Assembly (NCBI RefSeq): GCF_000277645.1 | Contig: NZ_AKGG01000005.1 | Location: 1 to 64,000, forward strand | Direction: 5' to 3' | Source of the DNA: Weissella koreensis KCTC 3621 | GTDB taxonomy: Bacteria > Bacillota > Bacilli > Lactobacillales > Lactobacillaceae | Length of the DNA stretch: 64,000 nucleotides | Shown here: in pieces, positions 9,781 to 19,013 of the stretch | How positions within the stretch are numbered: position 1 is the first letter of the stretch | How the letters are laid out: the number at the start of each line of letters is the position of its first letter | Program-made: the position numbers and the translations under genes | Notes under the pieces: model-generated | What the model was told of the DNA's origin: nothing | Seen by the model: only the letters and a program-made list of their open reading frames with translations | Database searches by the model: none

Positions 9781-9816
9781 ACACCCCAGAGTTATTTTAA
9801 CTTTTGGGGTGTTTTA
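9781..9816 (+). terminator. rho-independent terminator after the xylPQ operon
   Basis: ACACCCCA (9781-9788) pairs with TGGGGTGT (9805-9812), followed by T residues. Confidence 0.85.
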
Positions 9817-9965
9817 TATTAAGTTTAAAAATGTTAAATTAAAAGCATGAAAATTAGGTCAGATACATATTGTCACTTGGAGAGACTAATCGGATTGTTA
9901 GGATATTAATAAAAGATTATTGACCTGATTAGGAGTAGAGAAAGAGATGAGGGAGTAGTAGGAAG

Positions 9966-11315
9966 ATGCAAGATTTAACAAAGGGAAATCCGGTTAAATT
10001 AATCATGATGTTTACATTGCCAATTATCGTGGGATATTTATTTCAAAATTTATATAATATTATTGATACGTTAATTGTGGGGCAAACTTTAGGGGTTAAG
10101 GCTTTAGCTGCAGTTGGGTCAACAGGTTCAGTGATGTTTTTGGCACTAGGTTTTGTTGGTGGCGTGACCTCAGGAATGTCCATTATAACGGCTCAACGCT
10201 ATGGTGCTCAAGATTGGGCAGGAGTTAGACGCTCATTTGGACAAAGTATTCTAGCCTCAGGAGTGATTACTGTTTTCTTAACGTTAATCGGGATAGTAGG
10301 TCTCCGCGGGTTGCTGATTTTAATGCAGACACCGAAGAATATTTTTGAAATGGCTTATGCCTTCATCGTAATTATCTGGGGTGGAGTTGTGACTCAAGTT
10401 GGATATAACATTTTAGCTAATGAGATGCGAGCCGTCGGTAATTCGCGGGCCCCACTTTATCATTTGATTTTAGGAATGATTATTAATATTTTATTGGAGC
10501 TATTATTCATATTAGTTTTTCACTGGGGGACTGCAGGGGCAGCTTTGGCAACTGTAGTGGCTTATGCAATTTCAACGCTCACTAGTTGGTGGCATATTAC
10601 CAAATTTATTCCAGTTTTACATATTACAAAAGAAGATTTAAAGTGGAATTCTACTGAAATTAAAATTCATCTTTCAGCGGCATTGCCTATGGGGTTCCAA
10701 CAATCTGTTATTGCAATTGGATCGATGACTTTACAAGCAGCAATCAACTCTTTGGGAACAGACTCTGTGGCCGGATATACGGCAGCTTCCAAGGTTGATC
10801 AAATTTTAGTCTTAGTCTTAATGTCATTTGGAGTTACAATGGCAACTTATGTGGCACAAAATTATGGGGCAGGAGAGTATCGCCGAATTTTGGTAGGAAT
10901 GCGCCAAGCTTTGAAAATTAATATTAGCTTTGGAGTTTTGCTAGGTATTTTTGAAATTCTTTTTGGTCGTTATTTAGTGAAATTGTTTTTGGAATCAAAT
11001 AGTGGGGATGCTGTTGCTGTTCAGCATTTGGCCCAGACATTCTTTTGGGCTAACGGACCATTTTATGCAATTTTGGGGGTTCTATTTATATTAAGATATG
11101 CCTTACAAGGATTGGGAAACACTAAAGCACCAACCATGGCTGGGTTTGCGGAGATGGTTTCCCGCTCCATTGGCGCTTTCGTATTTGTCATCTGGTTTGG
11201 ATTCTTTGGAGCTAGTCTCTCTAATCCTTTGGCATGGTTAGCATCAGTTTTGTGCCTATTACCGGCATGGAATAAGTATCGTCGAGAAATTATGGACAAA
11301 TTAGAAAAAGATTAA
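9966..11315 (+). CDS. MATE-family efflux transporter
   Basis: A 449-residue protein with about 12 membrane segments arranged as two homologous halves. The N-terminus (DLTKGNPVKLIMMFTLPIIVGYLFQNLYNIID) is typical of the DinF/NorM multidrug and toxin extrusion superfamily, followed by VGQTLGVKALAAVGSTG. Family members export cationic drugs or metabolites in exchange for H+ or Na+; the substrate here is unknown. The gene stands alone between two terminators. The start has a weak AGTAGGAAG ribosome-binding site. Confidence 0.88.
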   Translation: MQDLTKGNPVKLIMMFTLPIIVGYLFQNLYNIIDTLIVGQTLGVKALAAVGSTGSVMFLALGFVGGVTSGMSIITAQRYGAQDWAGVRRSFGQSILASGVITVFLTLIGIVGLRGLLILMQTPKNIFEMAYAFIVIIWGGVVTQVGYNILANEMRAVGNSRAPLYHLILGMIINILLELLFILVFHWGTAGAALATVVAYAISTLTSWWHITKFIPVLHITKEDLKWNSTEIKIHLSAALPMGFQQSVIAIGSMTLQAAINSLGTDSVAGYTAASKVDQILVLVLMSFGVTMATYVAQNYGAGEYRRILVGMRQALKINISFGVLLGIFEILFGRYLVKLFLESNSGDAVAVQHLAQTFFWANGPFYAILGVLFILRYALQGLGNTKAPTMAGFAEMVSRSIGAFVFVIWFGFFGASLSNPLAWLASVLCLLPAWNKYRREIMDKLEKD

Positions 11316-11329
11316 TTATAAAAACATCT

Positions 11330-11367
11330 AAGTGGATTTCCAAATAATTTTGGAGACCACTTTTTTT
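11330..11367 (+). terminator. terminator after MATE gene
   Basis: AAGTGG (11330-11335) pairs with CCACTT (11357-11362) around an inner TCCAAA/TTTTGGA stem, followed by a run of seven Ts. Confidence 0.85.
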
Positions 11368-11378
11368 AAATTATAAAA

Positions 11379-11399
11379 AGTTGGTTGCGAGAACCAACT
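11379..11399 (+). promoter_or_regulatory. candidate XylR operator upstream of the sugar symporter
   Basis: A perfect 8-bp inverted repeat, AGTTGGTT-GCGAG-AACCAACT. It resembles the imperfect repeat just after the xylA promoter (14671-14698), sharing the GTTGxxCGA...AACCAAC layout. There is no T tract, so it is not a terminator. ROK-type XylR repressors bind dyads of this kind; binding here is inference. Confidence 0.5.
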
Positions 11400-11426
11400 A
11401 ACTAGAGTAAGATAAACATTGTAAAT

Positions 11427-11442
11427 TAGTAAGCGGTTACAT
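11427..11442 (+). promoter_or_regulatory. cre site upstream of the sugar symporter
   Basis: TAGTAAGCGGTTACAT matches the cre consensus at 15 of 16 positions and lies 50 bases before the start codon. Confidence 0.65.
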
Positions 11443-11491
11443 TTGCTTTGTTGTTAACTTTTATTTTTTGTTTTTAGGAGGCAAAATAGTC

Positions 11492-12940
11492 ATGGCTAGT
11501 AAAAAACACATGTCAACTAGTTGGATTTATTTTTTCGGAGCCCTAGGTGGGTTATTGTTTGGATATGACACAGGGGTTATCTCTGGTGCCATGCTTTTTA
11601 TTGGAAAAGAGCTCGGTATCCGAGCTGGTTCATTTGAAGATGGATTTATTACTGCTTCGGTCCTTTTGGGGGCGATCTTAGGAGCAGCCATCATTGGTCC
11701 GATGTCGGATAAGCTTGGACGAAAGAAATTACTTTTAACTTCTGCTATTATTTTCTTTGTTGGAGCAATGGGATCAGGAATTGGTCTCAATTATGCAATG
11801 TTAGTTACTTCTCGAGTCTTGTTAGGAGTGGCAGTTGGGGCGGCGTCAGCTTTGATTCCAACATATTTAGCTGAATTATCTCCCGCTGATAAGCGTGGAG
11901 GAATCGGGACTTTGTTCCAGTTAATGATCATGACTGGAATTTTCTTAGCCTATGTCTCGAATGAATGGCTTTCACCACACGGACTATTCGGACTATCATC
12001 GCATGTTGGTTGGCATTGGATGCTTGGATTAGCAACTATTCCAGCTGCATTGTTATTCTTTGGTGGATTAACTTTGCCTGAATCACCACGATATTTAGTG
12101 AAGCAAGGAAAAGATCGAGAAGCCCAAAGCGTTTTGGAAACGTTTAATTCTAATCCAAAAGTGGTTCAAGAGGAGTTACATGATATTAAATTACAGGCTC
12201 AAATGCCCTCTGGTGGATATAAAGAATTATTTGGACCAATGGCCCGTCCAGTTTTGATTATGGCATTAGGACTTGCTATTTTCCAACAGGTTATGGGATG
12301 TAATACGGTTTTGTACTATGCACCAAAGATTTTCGTTTCAGCTGGATTTAGCGAACATTTCGCTCTCCAATCACATATTGTAATTGGAATATTTAATGTG
12401 ATTGTGACGGCTATTGCGGTTAAGATTATGGATAAAATTGATCGTAAAAAAATGTTGACGTATGGTGCCTTAGGAATGGGAGCTTCATTATTAGTTATGT
12501 CAACTGCCATGCTAGTTTTGAAGGCCGGAGGAGGAAACTTCGGATCATGGATTTGTGTGATTGCTTTAACCTTGTACATTGCGTTCTTCTCTGCAACTTG
12601 GGGACCTGTTATGTGGGTAATGATTGGTGAAGCTTTCCCATTGAATATTCGTGGATTGGGTAACTCATTTGGGGCTGTTATTAATTGGACAGCAAACTTT
12701 GCTGTTTCACAATCATTCCCAATGCTATTAATTGCCTTTACCCCTGCCCATTCAGTTAACGCTGAGGGACAAGGAATTGCTAAGCTTTTCATTATTTATG
12801 GACTTCTATGTTTCGTAGCAATTTGGTTCATTAAAAAATATACCTTTGAAACTAGAAATCGTTCATTGGAATCAATCGAAGCAACTTTGCGGTCAAAAGC
12901 TCATGCTGATGGATATAGCGATGGAGCTGAAGTAAGATAA
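11492..12940 (+). CDS. MFS sugar porter, probably xylose/H+ symporter
   Basis: A 482-residue member of the sugar porter subfamily of the major facilitator superfamily, with about 12 membrane segments. Signatures are GGLLFGYDTGVISGA in helix 1, SDKLGRKKLLL after helix 2, PESPRYLVKQG before the central loop, a QQVMGCNTVLYYAP segment in helix 7, and FETRNRSLE in place of the usual PETKG at the end. The ATG at 11492 is chosen because AGGAGG lies 10 bases upstream. Neighbouring xylR, xylA and xylB make xylose the likely substrate; arabinose or glucose are alternatives. cre and candidate XylR sites suggest control by both regulators. Confidence 0.85.
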   Translation: MASKKHMSTSWIYFFGALGGLLFGYDTGVISGAMLFIGKELGIRAGSFEDGFITASVLLGAILGAAIIGPMSDKLGRKKLLLTSAIIFFVGAMGSGIGLNYAMLVTSRVLLGVAVGAASALIPTYLAELSPADKRGGIGTLFQLMIMTGIFLAYVSNEWLSPHGLFGLSSHVGWHWMLGLATIPAALLFFGGLTLPESPRYLVKQGKDREAQSVLETFNSNPKVVQEELHDIKLQAQMPSGGYKELFGPMARPVLIMALGLAIFQQVMGCNTVLYYAPKIFVSAGFSEHFALQSHIVIGIFNVIVTAIAVKIMDKIDRKKMLTYGALGMGASLLVMSTAMLVLKAGGGNFGSWICVIALTLYIAFFSATWGPVMWVMIGEAFPLNIRGLGNSFGAVINWTANFAVSQSFPMLLIAFTPAHSVNAEGQGIAKLFIIYGLLCFVAIWFIKKYTFETRNRSLESIEATLRSKAHADGYSDGAEVR

Positions 12941-12958
12941 TATTTAAATTAAATTTAT

Positions 12959-13002
12959 AGAATCCATGGTAGTCGTAAAATTAGGCTTCATGGGTTCTTT
13001 TA
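12959..13002 (+). terminator. terminator after the sugar symporter
   Basis: AGAATCCATG (12959-12968) pairs with CATGGGTTCT (12989-12998), allowing one T-G pair, followed by Ts. Confidence 0.75.
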
Positions 13003-13050
13003 TATTGATCAGATTGGCTTAATAACTATTGTATAATCAGATTAATTTGA

Positions 13051-13103
13051 AAAATATAATAAAAAGATCGAAACAAAATGTCTCGATCTTTTTATTATAT
13101 TTT
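13051..13103. terminator. bidirectional terminator between convergent genes
   Basis: A perfect 21-bp inverted repeat (13051-13071 with 13083-13103) with A and T tracts on both sides. It separates the plus-strand symporter from minus-strand xylR and can terminate both. Confidence 0.85.
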
Positions 13104-13188
13104 TACTAATTTAAAAAGGCTTACTTATACTTCAAAAAAACTAGCTAATATAAAAATGAAATTTAAAAAAATAGGTGATTTGATAAAT

Positions 13189-14367
13189 TTAATGGAAGGT
13201 TAACTTGAAATTATCAAAATTAAGTAACTTCCGAGTGACTAAAGCAACTCCGCCTAATAAGATTGCCTTATCAACGGTTTGATGGGCAAATAAAATTTTT
13301 GTGTCAGATGCAGGAACAATCGCTTGGTAGTATTTTTGTAATTGATCAAAGTACTCTGGACGCAGGGTAATGATTCGGGAATAAAGAAAAATCGCATCTG
13401 GGGCAGATTGTTGTGCCATGTTATAACAAATCATAGCTAAGGATTGAAGCCAATGCTTTAACATATCAGTGGCAATTGGATCTTTTTGATCCACCAGCGA
13501 ACAAAATTCTTGGCGAGTGAGTTGTTGCGTTTTTAATTTAATAGCGGTGCGATGTAGGAGTGATTCTTCTGAAAATAAATCTTCTAGGTGTACAGGTTGT
13601 TCAGTGGGCCCGAAATCAGTTTTAAAAGTGATTGAACGACCGACTTCTCCAGCTTCACCGCGTTTACCAATAAAGAGTTGGCCATTTTGGATCATGCCTG
13701 AACCAATCCCGTCATGAATATTTAGGGTACTAAAATTTAACATATTGGGTTCAAGAAGATGGCCTTGAAAATCACGAGTGTAAATTGCAGCTAAGTTGGC
13801 TTCATTTTCTAGATAAACAGGAACTTGGAATTGATCCTCCAAGTTTTCAACCAGACTTAAGTTCAATAAGTCTTCATGATAAGGAACATAACGAATGGTG
13901 TTATTGAAAACAACTCCGTGGATACCAATACCAATACCAATGAGACCATGATTAGTGCCTAAATCATCCAGACTTTTGATGAAATCGATAGCTAATTGTT
14001 GAATATTATCGATGGGAAGGTTACGAGTTTGAAATTCTCCATTTTGAAGCACTTCACCAGTAATCTTAGCCACTAAATAACGCAAGTGACCTCGACTAAG
14101 ATCAAAAGTTACGATATATCCATAGTTGTGATTGAAGCGAATTAATTTGGGGCGGCGACCACCGGAGTTGGATGCAACTCCATCCCCCAGTTCTTCAATA
14201 AAATCTTCTTCTTCTAAATTACGATAAATTGATGAAATCGTTGATTTATGTAGATTAACTTTATCGGCAATTTCAACGCGTGATGTTTTCTCAGCATTAA
14301 AAAGAACTTGAAGCATTAGTTGACGGTTTGTCTCACGCATCGAATCTTGATCGATTTTAGAAACCAT
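13189..14367 (-). CDS. xylR: ROK-family xylose repressor
   Basis: A 392-residue protein. The N-terminal winged helix-turn-helix (residues about 18-70, SRVEIADKVNLHKSTISSIYRNL) is followed by a ROK sugar-kinase-like domain with a degenerate GIGIGIHGVV segment and a GEVGR motif. It lacks the canonical CxCGxxGCxE zinc cluster of catalytic ROK kinases, as some XylR proteins do. It is encoded divergently from xylA, so it should repress xylAB and probably the symporter until xylose binds. The start has a weak CTAGGAG upstream. Another ROK repressor (NagC/Mlc type) is possible, but context favours XylR. Confidence 0.85.
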   Translation of the reverse strand: MVSKIDQDSMRETNRQLMLQVLFNAEKTSRVEIADKVNLHKSTISSIYRNLEEEDFIEELGDGVASNSGGRRPKLIRFNHNYGYIVTFDLSRGHLRYLVAKITGEVLQNGEFQTRNLPIDNIQQLAIDFIKSLDDLGTNHGLIGIGIGIHGVVFNNTIRYVPYHEDLLNLSLVENLEDQFQVPVYLENEANLAAIYTRDFQGHLLEPNMLNFSTLNIHDGIGSGMIQNGQLFIGKRGEAGEVGRSITFKTDFGPTEQPVHLEDLFSEESLLHRTAIKLKTQQLTRQEFCSLVDQKDPIATDMLKHWLQSLAMICYNMAQQSAPDAIFLYSRIITLRPEYFDQLQKYYQAIVPASDTKILFAHQTVDKAILLGGVALVTRKLLNFDNFKLTFH

Positions 14368-14462
14368 AAATATTAAAATCTCCTAGTATAGAAATTTGAG
14401 TTAATTAGGCATTTTATGTATAAGTGATATCGTAAAAAAACCTAATATATATCATATATGTT

Positions 14463-14609
14463 AAGTATATCTTTTTTCTGGAATTACGGAAAGTCTCAGA
14501 TGAGATGGTTGCACCAATCGTTCTATCTATCATTGCGGTTGGTGTGATGACTATGTATCCATTGACAGATGCTAAAGTGAAAGAAATGAATGAAAAGTTA
14601 GCTGGGTAA
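14463..14609 (+). pseudogene. relic of a transporter C-terminus upstream of xylA
   Basis: An open stretch without a plausible start, ending at TAA 14607-14609. It reads as one hydrophobic helix followed by a charged tail (VAPIVLSIIAVGVMTMYPL, then TDAKVKEMNEKLAG). That is the architecture of the last helix and cytoplasmic tail of GPH-type symporters such as the two intact ones here. There is no ribosome-binding site and no further transporter sequence upstream toward xylR. It is most likely the 3' remnant of a deleted transporter gene. It is not similar enough to the intact copies to name the substrate. Confidence 0.5.
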
Positions 14610-14620
14610 AAATAAATCTA

Positions 14621-14659
14621 GTGAAAACGCTTGCATAATTATTAACAGGTGCTTATAAT
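14621..14659 (+). promoter_or_regulatory. xylA promoter with overlapping cre site
   Basis: The -35 TTGCAT (14631-14636) and -10 TATAAT (14654-14659) are separated by 17 bases. A cre-like 16-mer GTGAAAACGCTTGCAT (14621-14636, 14 of 16 matches) overlaps the -35, so CcpA would compete directly with RNA polymerase. Confidence 0.75.
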
Positions 14660-14670
14660 GGAAATTGTAA

Positions 14671-14698
14671 GTTAGTTGGGCGAAAAAACCAACCAAAC
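14671..14698 (+). promoter_or_regulatory. candidate XylR operator of xylAB
   Basis: An imperfect inverted repeat: GTTAGTTGG (14671-14679) and CCAACCAAAC (14689-14698), starting a few bases after the predicted transcription start. Position and sequence resemble xyl operators of Gram-positive bacteria and the dyad at 11379-11399. The assignment is inference. Confidence 0.55.
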
Positions 14699-14735
14699 AA
14701 AAATTATAAATTAAAGTATTTTGGAGGGTAAGATT

Positions 14736-16121
14736 TTGGCAGAATTATTTGATTTTCCTAAGGTAGAATTTATTGGTGGTAAGAAGGGCTTGGATTTTGA
14801 ACAATCTAAGGGATATAACTTCTATAATGCAGATGAAGAATTCACTATTAATGGTGAAACTAAGGCTATGAAAGACTGGTTAAAGTTCTCAGTTGCTTAT
14901 TGGCACACAATGGACCAACGATTGGTTGATCCATTTGGTGAAGGAACTGCAGTACGTCCTTGGGATGAAAATGGTCAAGATGACATGTCAGATATGGAAC
15001 ATGCCAAGTCAAAGGTTAAATATATGTTTGAGTTTATGGATAAGTTGGGGGTAGAATACTTCGCTTTCCATGATCGTGATTTAGCTCCTGAAGGAAAGAC
15101 TTTAGCTGAAACTAATGCTAATTTGGACATTATCGTTGATATGATCGAAGCTGAGATGAAGCGGACTGGTAAAAAGTTGCTTTGGAATACTTCATCATTA
15201 TTCACCAATAAGCGCTTCGTCTCTGGTGGAGCAACTGCACCTTTCGCTGATGTCTTTGCTTATGCTGGAGCACAAATCAAGCATTCACTTGAAATTGCTA
15301 AGCGTTTGAACTCTGAGTCATATGTCTTCTGGGGTGGTCGTGAAGGTTACGATTCACTTTTGAATACTGATACTAAGCGTGAGTTAGATCATATTGCTGA
15401 CTTTTATAAGTTAGCAATTGATTACGCAAAAGAAATTGGCTACACTGGTCAATTCTTGTTGGAACCAAAGCCAAAAGAACCAACGACTCATCAGTATGAT
15501 ACTGATGTTCAAACAACAATTTCATTCCTATACACATATGGTCTTCAAGATAACTTTAAGTTGAACTTGGAAGGAAACCACGCATTCTTAGCTGGTCATA
15601 CCTATGAACACGAAGCACGCTTTGCTCGAGAGGCTGGATTGCTAGGTTCACTAGATGCTAATATGGGTGATAAGCAAACTGGATGGGATATTGACGAATT
15701 CCCTAATGATATCTACGAAGCAACTTTGGTAATGTATGAGTTCATCAAGAATGGTGGCTTGCCAACTGGAGGATTAAACTTCGATGCTAAGGCTCGTCGT
15801 TCATCATTTACAATGGAAGATTTGTTCTACGGTCATATGGCAGGAATGGATGTATACGCTGCTGGATTCCGTGTTGCCTACAAGCTGGTTCAAGACAACT
15901 TCTTTGAAAATATTTTGAAGAATCGTTATGCATCATTTGATTCAGGAATTGGTGCTGACTTTGAAGCTGGTAAGGTAACCTTTGCTGATATGGAAAAGTA
16001 TATTTTGAATAAGGAAGATAGTGAAATTCTCGATACTGTTAAGTCAGGTCGAATCGAAGCGATCAAGGCCTCATTAAATAATTACATTTATTCAGTATTA
16101 GGTGAAACATTTAAAAAGTAA
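14736..16121 (+). CDS. xylA: xylose isomerase
   Basis: A 461-residue class II xylose isomerase that converts D-xylose to D-xylulose. Signatures in order are [10 protein letters not shown] (catalytic His), [31 protein letters not shown] (metal-binding Glu and Lys), [18 protein letters not shown] and [21 protein letters not shown]. The start is the TTG at 14736, because GGAGGG lies 7 bases before it; the frame extends 15 bases upstream through the Shine-Dalgarno sequence itself, and no ATG is available. The gene has its own promoter under a cre and a likely XylR operator. Confidence 0.96.
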   Translation: MAELFDFPKVEFIGGKKGLDFEQSKGYNFYNADEEFTINGETKAMKDWLKFSVAYWHTMDQRLVDPFGEGTAVRPWDENGQDDMSDMEHAKSKVKYMFEFMDKLGVEYFAFHDRDLAPEGKTLAETNANLDIIVDMIEAEMKRTGKKLLWNTSSLFTNKRFVSGGATAPFADVFAYAGAQIKHSLEIAKRLNSESYVFWGGREGYDSLLNTDTKRELDHIADFYKLAIDYAKEIGYTGQFLLEPKPKEPTTHQYDTDVQTTISFLYTYGLQDNFKLNLEGNHAFLAGHTYEHEARFAREAGLLGSLDANMGDKQTGWDIDEFPNDIYEATLVMYEFIKNGGLPTGGLNFDAKARRSSFTMEDLFYGHMAGMDVYAAGFRVAYKLVQDNFFENILKNRYASFDSGIGADFEAGKVTFADMEKYILNKEDSEILDTVKSGRIEAIKASLNNYIYSVLGETFKK

Positions 16122-16147
16122 GCTGGTTAAAATCTTAATAAATTAGT

Positions 16148-16184
16148 AAAGGGGACTGGACTATAAAATAGTCCGGCCCTTTTT
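16148..16184 (+). terminator. terminator between xylA and xylB
   Basis: AAAGGGGACTGGACTAT pairs with ATAGTCCGGCCCTTT around a very short loop, followed by Ts. It would reduce xylB transcription relative to xylA unless xylB has its own promoter. Confidence 0.8.
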
Positions 16185-16229
16185 AAATCAATTGACTTGA
16201 ATTCAGACATATATTATAGGAGAAAAATA

Positions 16230-17735
16230 ATGGAAGAATTAGTATTAGGTGTTGACCTGGGAACTTCAGCGGTTAAAGTTTCAGCGGTTAGTCGTAACGG
16301 TAAAATTGTGGCGCAACGTTCATTTGATTATCCATTATCACAACCTAAACCAGGTTTTTCAGAACAGAATCCGGAAGATTGGGTAAATGGAACTACTGTT
16401 GCTATTGTGGAATTGATTTTAAAAGACGGAATTGATGTCGAAGCTATTAAAGGAATTTCATATTCAGGTCAAATGCATGGCTTAGTCTTACTAGATCAAA
16501 ATAAACAAGTTTTACGTCCTGCTATTTTGTGGAATGACACTCGTACGAGTCAACAGACACAAGAAATTGCGGATAAAATGGGTGATGAGTTTATTAATAT
16601 TACTCGGAATAAAGCTTTAGAGGGCTTTACTTTGCCAAAAATTTTGTGGGTTAAAGAAAACGAGCCAAAAATTTTTGCAGCTGCTCAAACTTTTGTTACA
16701 CCCAAAGACTATTTGCGTTACCGAATGACCGGCAAATTAGCAATGGAAATTTCTGATGCAGCTGGAACTGTGATGTTGGATGTCGCAAAAGGAGACTGGT
16801 CTACTGAAATTCAAGCTTCCTTTGATTTACCAGCATCATTCTTTCCACCAATTATTCAAGGTGTTGAATCAGCTGGATATATTTCAGAATCATATTCACT
16901 ATTTTCAGGCCTCAATACTAATACTCAAGTTTTTGGTGGTGCAGCAGATAATGCAGCTGGAGCAATTGGATCAGCCATTTTAAAGCCAAATATGGTTTGG
17001 TCATCGATTGGAACCTCAGGTGTTGTATTGAAATATGAAGATAATGCTGAGGTAGATTACCATGGTAAAATTCATTTTTTCAATCATGCAATTCCCAATA
17101 AATATTATTCAATGGGTGTAACTTTAGCAGCGGGACATTCGTTGAACTGGTTTAAGAATCGTTTTGCTCCAGAAGAAGACTTCAATGATTTAGTTGCCAG
17201 TGCTAAAAAATCAACAGTTGGAGCGAATGGACTCCTTTTCACTCCATATATTGTGGGGGAAAGAACGCCTTATGCCGATGGTGATATTCGTGGATCATGG
17301 CTAGGAATTGATTCGATGCATCAACGTTATGATTTCGTTCGTTCAGTGTTAGAGGGGATTATCTTCTCATTCAAGGATATTTTCGAAATTTATGAAGCAG
17401 CTGGAACCCATTTTGATACGGTTATTGCCTCTGGTGGTGGTGCTAAATCTGCCCTATGGCTCCAAATTCAAGCTGATATTTTCAATAAGAAGGTGATTGT
17501 ACTTGAAAATGAGCAAGGTCCAGGAATGGGAGCAGCTATTTTGGCTGCTGTTGGTCTTGGTTGGTTTGAAAGCGTTGAACAAGCAGCGGAACAATTTGCT
17601 AGCTTTGGTCAAGTCTATGAACCTAATGCAGAAAATGTAGCCAAATATGCGCAAATTTATCCAATTTATAAGCAGATCTATCAACAAACATCTGATATTA
17701 GCCATCAGTTATTAGCTTATCGTCGTGAAAATTAA
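16230..17735 (+). CDS. xylB: xylulokinase
   Basis: A 501-residue FGGY-family kinase that phosphorylates D-xylulose to D-xylulose 5-phosphate, the entry point to the phosphoketolase pathway. The N-terminal phosphate-binding motif is [30 protein letters not shown] and the C-terminal [17 protein letters not shown] segment are typical. The ATG at 16230 follows TATAGGAGAAAAATA; the frame extends 33 bases upstream from a TTG without a ribosome-binding site. It lies 108 bases after xylA, beyond an intergenic terminator. Confidence 0.95.
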   Translation: MEELVLGVDLGTSAVKVSAVSRNGKIVAQRSFDYPLSQPKPGFSEQNPEDWVNGTTVAIVELILKDGIDVEAIKGISYSGQMHGLVLLDQNKQVLRPAILWNDTRTSQQTQEIADKMGDEFINITRNKALEGFTLPKILWVKENEPKIFAAAQTFVTPKDYLRYRMTGKLAMEISDAAGTVMLDVAKGDWSTEIQASFDLPASFFPPIIQGVESAGYISESYSLFSGLNTNTQVFGGAADNAAGAIGSAILKPNMVWSSIGTSGVVLKYEDNAEVDYHGKIHFFNHAIPNKYYSMGVTLAAGHSLNWFKNRFAPEEDFNDLVASAKKSTVGANGLLFTPYIVGERTPYADGDIRGSWLGIDSMHQRYDFVRSVLEGIIFSFKDIFEIYEAAGTHFDTVIASGGGAKSALWLQIQADIFNKKVIVLENEQGPGMGAAILAAVGLGWFESVEQAAEQFASFGQVYEPNAENVAKYAQIYPIYKQIYQQTSDISHQLLAYRREN

Positions 17736-17782
17736 AAATTTGTTTAAGTGATGATTTAACAGAATTTCAATTGAATCTTTCA

Positions 17783-17819
17783 AGGTATGGAACAGGATAT
17801 GTTCCATACCTCTTTTTTG
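17783..17819 (+). terminator. terminator after xylB
   Basis: A perfect 11-bp stem, AGGTATGGAAC (17783-17793) with GTTCCATACCT (17801-17811), followed by six Ts. Confidence 0.9.
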
Positions 17820-17999
17820 TCTAACTAAAAGTTTTAATTAAATGCCTGATGCGAGTTTGCATGATGGTTGTAGTGATTTAAATATTCAGGTAATAAAATT
17901 AATTGAACTTAATTGGCATATTCAAAAAATATTTGGTTAAAATAACAGTTAAATAACGTTAATCCAATTAGCACAGTATGATTGGAGGAAATAAATTAG

Positions 18000-18485
18000 A
18001 TGGTAGGCGTAGAAGATTTTGAACAAATTATTGGCGGTGTTTTACAACATCAACATATTTATCGGAGCAATCCAGATTTCGAAGATCGTCAACAGGTCTG
18101 TCGGGAAAAAATTTGGTCTTTACTACAAAACCAACCTGACTTAAAGGCTCAACAAAATCCATATTTGTTTATGATATTAGTTAATTTAATGCGTGATTTT
18201 GGACGAAAACAGGCTCGTAATCAGGCATTACAGACCCGAGTACAGAAAACTTTTCGGCCTGAACTAGCTGATCGTGTTTCAGCTAAACAATTTGATTTTT
18301 CTTTAGACCTAATTAACTTCTTTCAAATTTTACCAACGACTGAACTTAAAGTTATTTTTAACGATATGGTTAAATTTCCTGAGGCGACAATTAATGAACG
18401 TTGTCGGCGATTAGATTTACCAAGGACAACTTTTAAGCATCGGCAAAGGCAATTGGGACAAATGTATTTAAGATGGCACCGGTAA
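18000..18485 (+). CDS. small sigma-70-family factor, SigH/ComX-like
   Basis: A 161-residue protein with the two-domain layout of short sigma factors. A region-2-like helix pair lies at about residues 15-75 (YLFMILVNLMRDFGRKQAR). A region-4-like helix-turn-helix lies at about residues 110-158 (PTTELKVIFNDMVKFPEATI, then a helix with LPRTTFKHRQRQL). Lactobacillales often encode one such protein, related to SigH and ComX, that drives competence genes. No competence genes adjoin it. The ATG follows GGAGG with 11-base spacing. The role in competence is inference. Confidence 0.62.
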   Translation: MVGVEDFEQIIGGVLQHQHIYRSNPDFEDRQQVCREKIWSLLQNQPDLKAQQNPYLFMILVNLMRDFGRKQARNQALQTRVQKTFRPELADRVSAKQFDFSLDLINFFQILPTTELKVIFNDMVKFPEATINERCRRLDLPRTTFKHRQRQLGQMYLRWHR

Positions 18486-18609
18486 TAAATTCTTTAATCC
18501 GCCGAAGAATTTATAAATTCATGCTAAAATAGAAAATGAATGAAAAATGAATATCGGGTACAAGTTTAAATAAAGTCGATAACAATATAATATAATTAGA
18601 GGATTAAAA

Positions 18610-18996
18610 ATGGCAAAAAAAGCAAATAAGGTAGAAGCAGAACGATTTTTAGCAATGCTTTTACAATACAGTCGAGATGGACACTTTAATCACATTATCT
18701 TCAGCGTGCGCTTAAATCGAAATCCAGCATATACGCGGCAAGTGATGAATGTTGAATTAAAGCGAATTTCAAAAAAATATGGGAATGATGAACGTGCCTA
18801 TGTTTCAATGACCGCCGAAGATGGAAGCCAAATTTTGGCGTTGATCAATCGCCTGAAAGAAGAAATGTTTTCCGATAATGCTGAAAAAATTATTTGGGAA
18901 ACTGATCTATTGGCTCGTCATTCACAAGAATTTGGGTATCACCAAATTCGCGAGCGCGATCAATACAATAATTTAGAATTTGAACTATTGCTGTAA
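18610..18996 (+). CDS. conserved-looking hypothetical protein
   Basis: A 128-residue soluble protein of unknown function. It is rich in charged residues, with a predicted alpha/beta pattern and no signal peptide or membrane segment. The start ATG follows TAGAGGATTAAAA. It lies 17 bases before the next small membrane protein, so the two are probably co-transcribed. No family is recognised. Codon use and composition resemble the neighbours. Confidence 0.7.
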   Translation: MAKKANKVEAERFLAMLLQYSRDGHFNHIIFSVRLNRNPAYTRQVMNVELKRISKKYGNDERAYVSMTAEDGSQILALINRLKEEMFSDNAEKIIWETDLLARHSQEFGYHQIRERDQYNNLEFELLL

Positions 18997-19013
18997 TTTG
19001 GAAGGAGCTTGGT

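Noticed and set aside
12316..12792. 158-residue open frame on the minus strand
   Set aside because: It is fully antisense to the sugar symporter, has no ribosome-binding site and no recognisable domain; it reflects the codon bias of the real gene.
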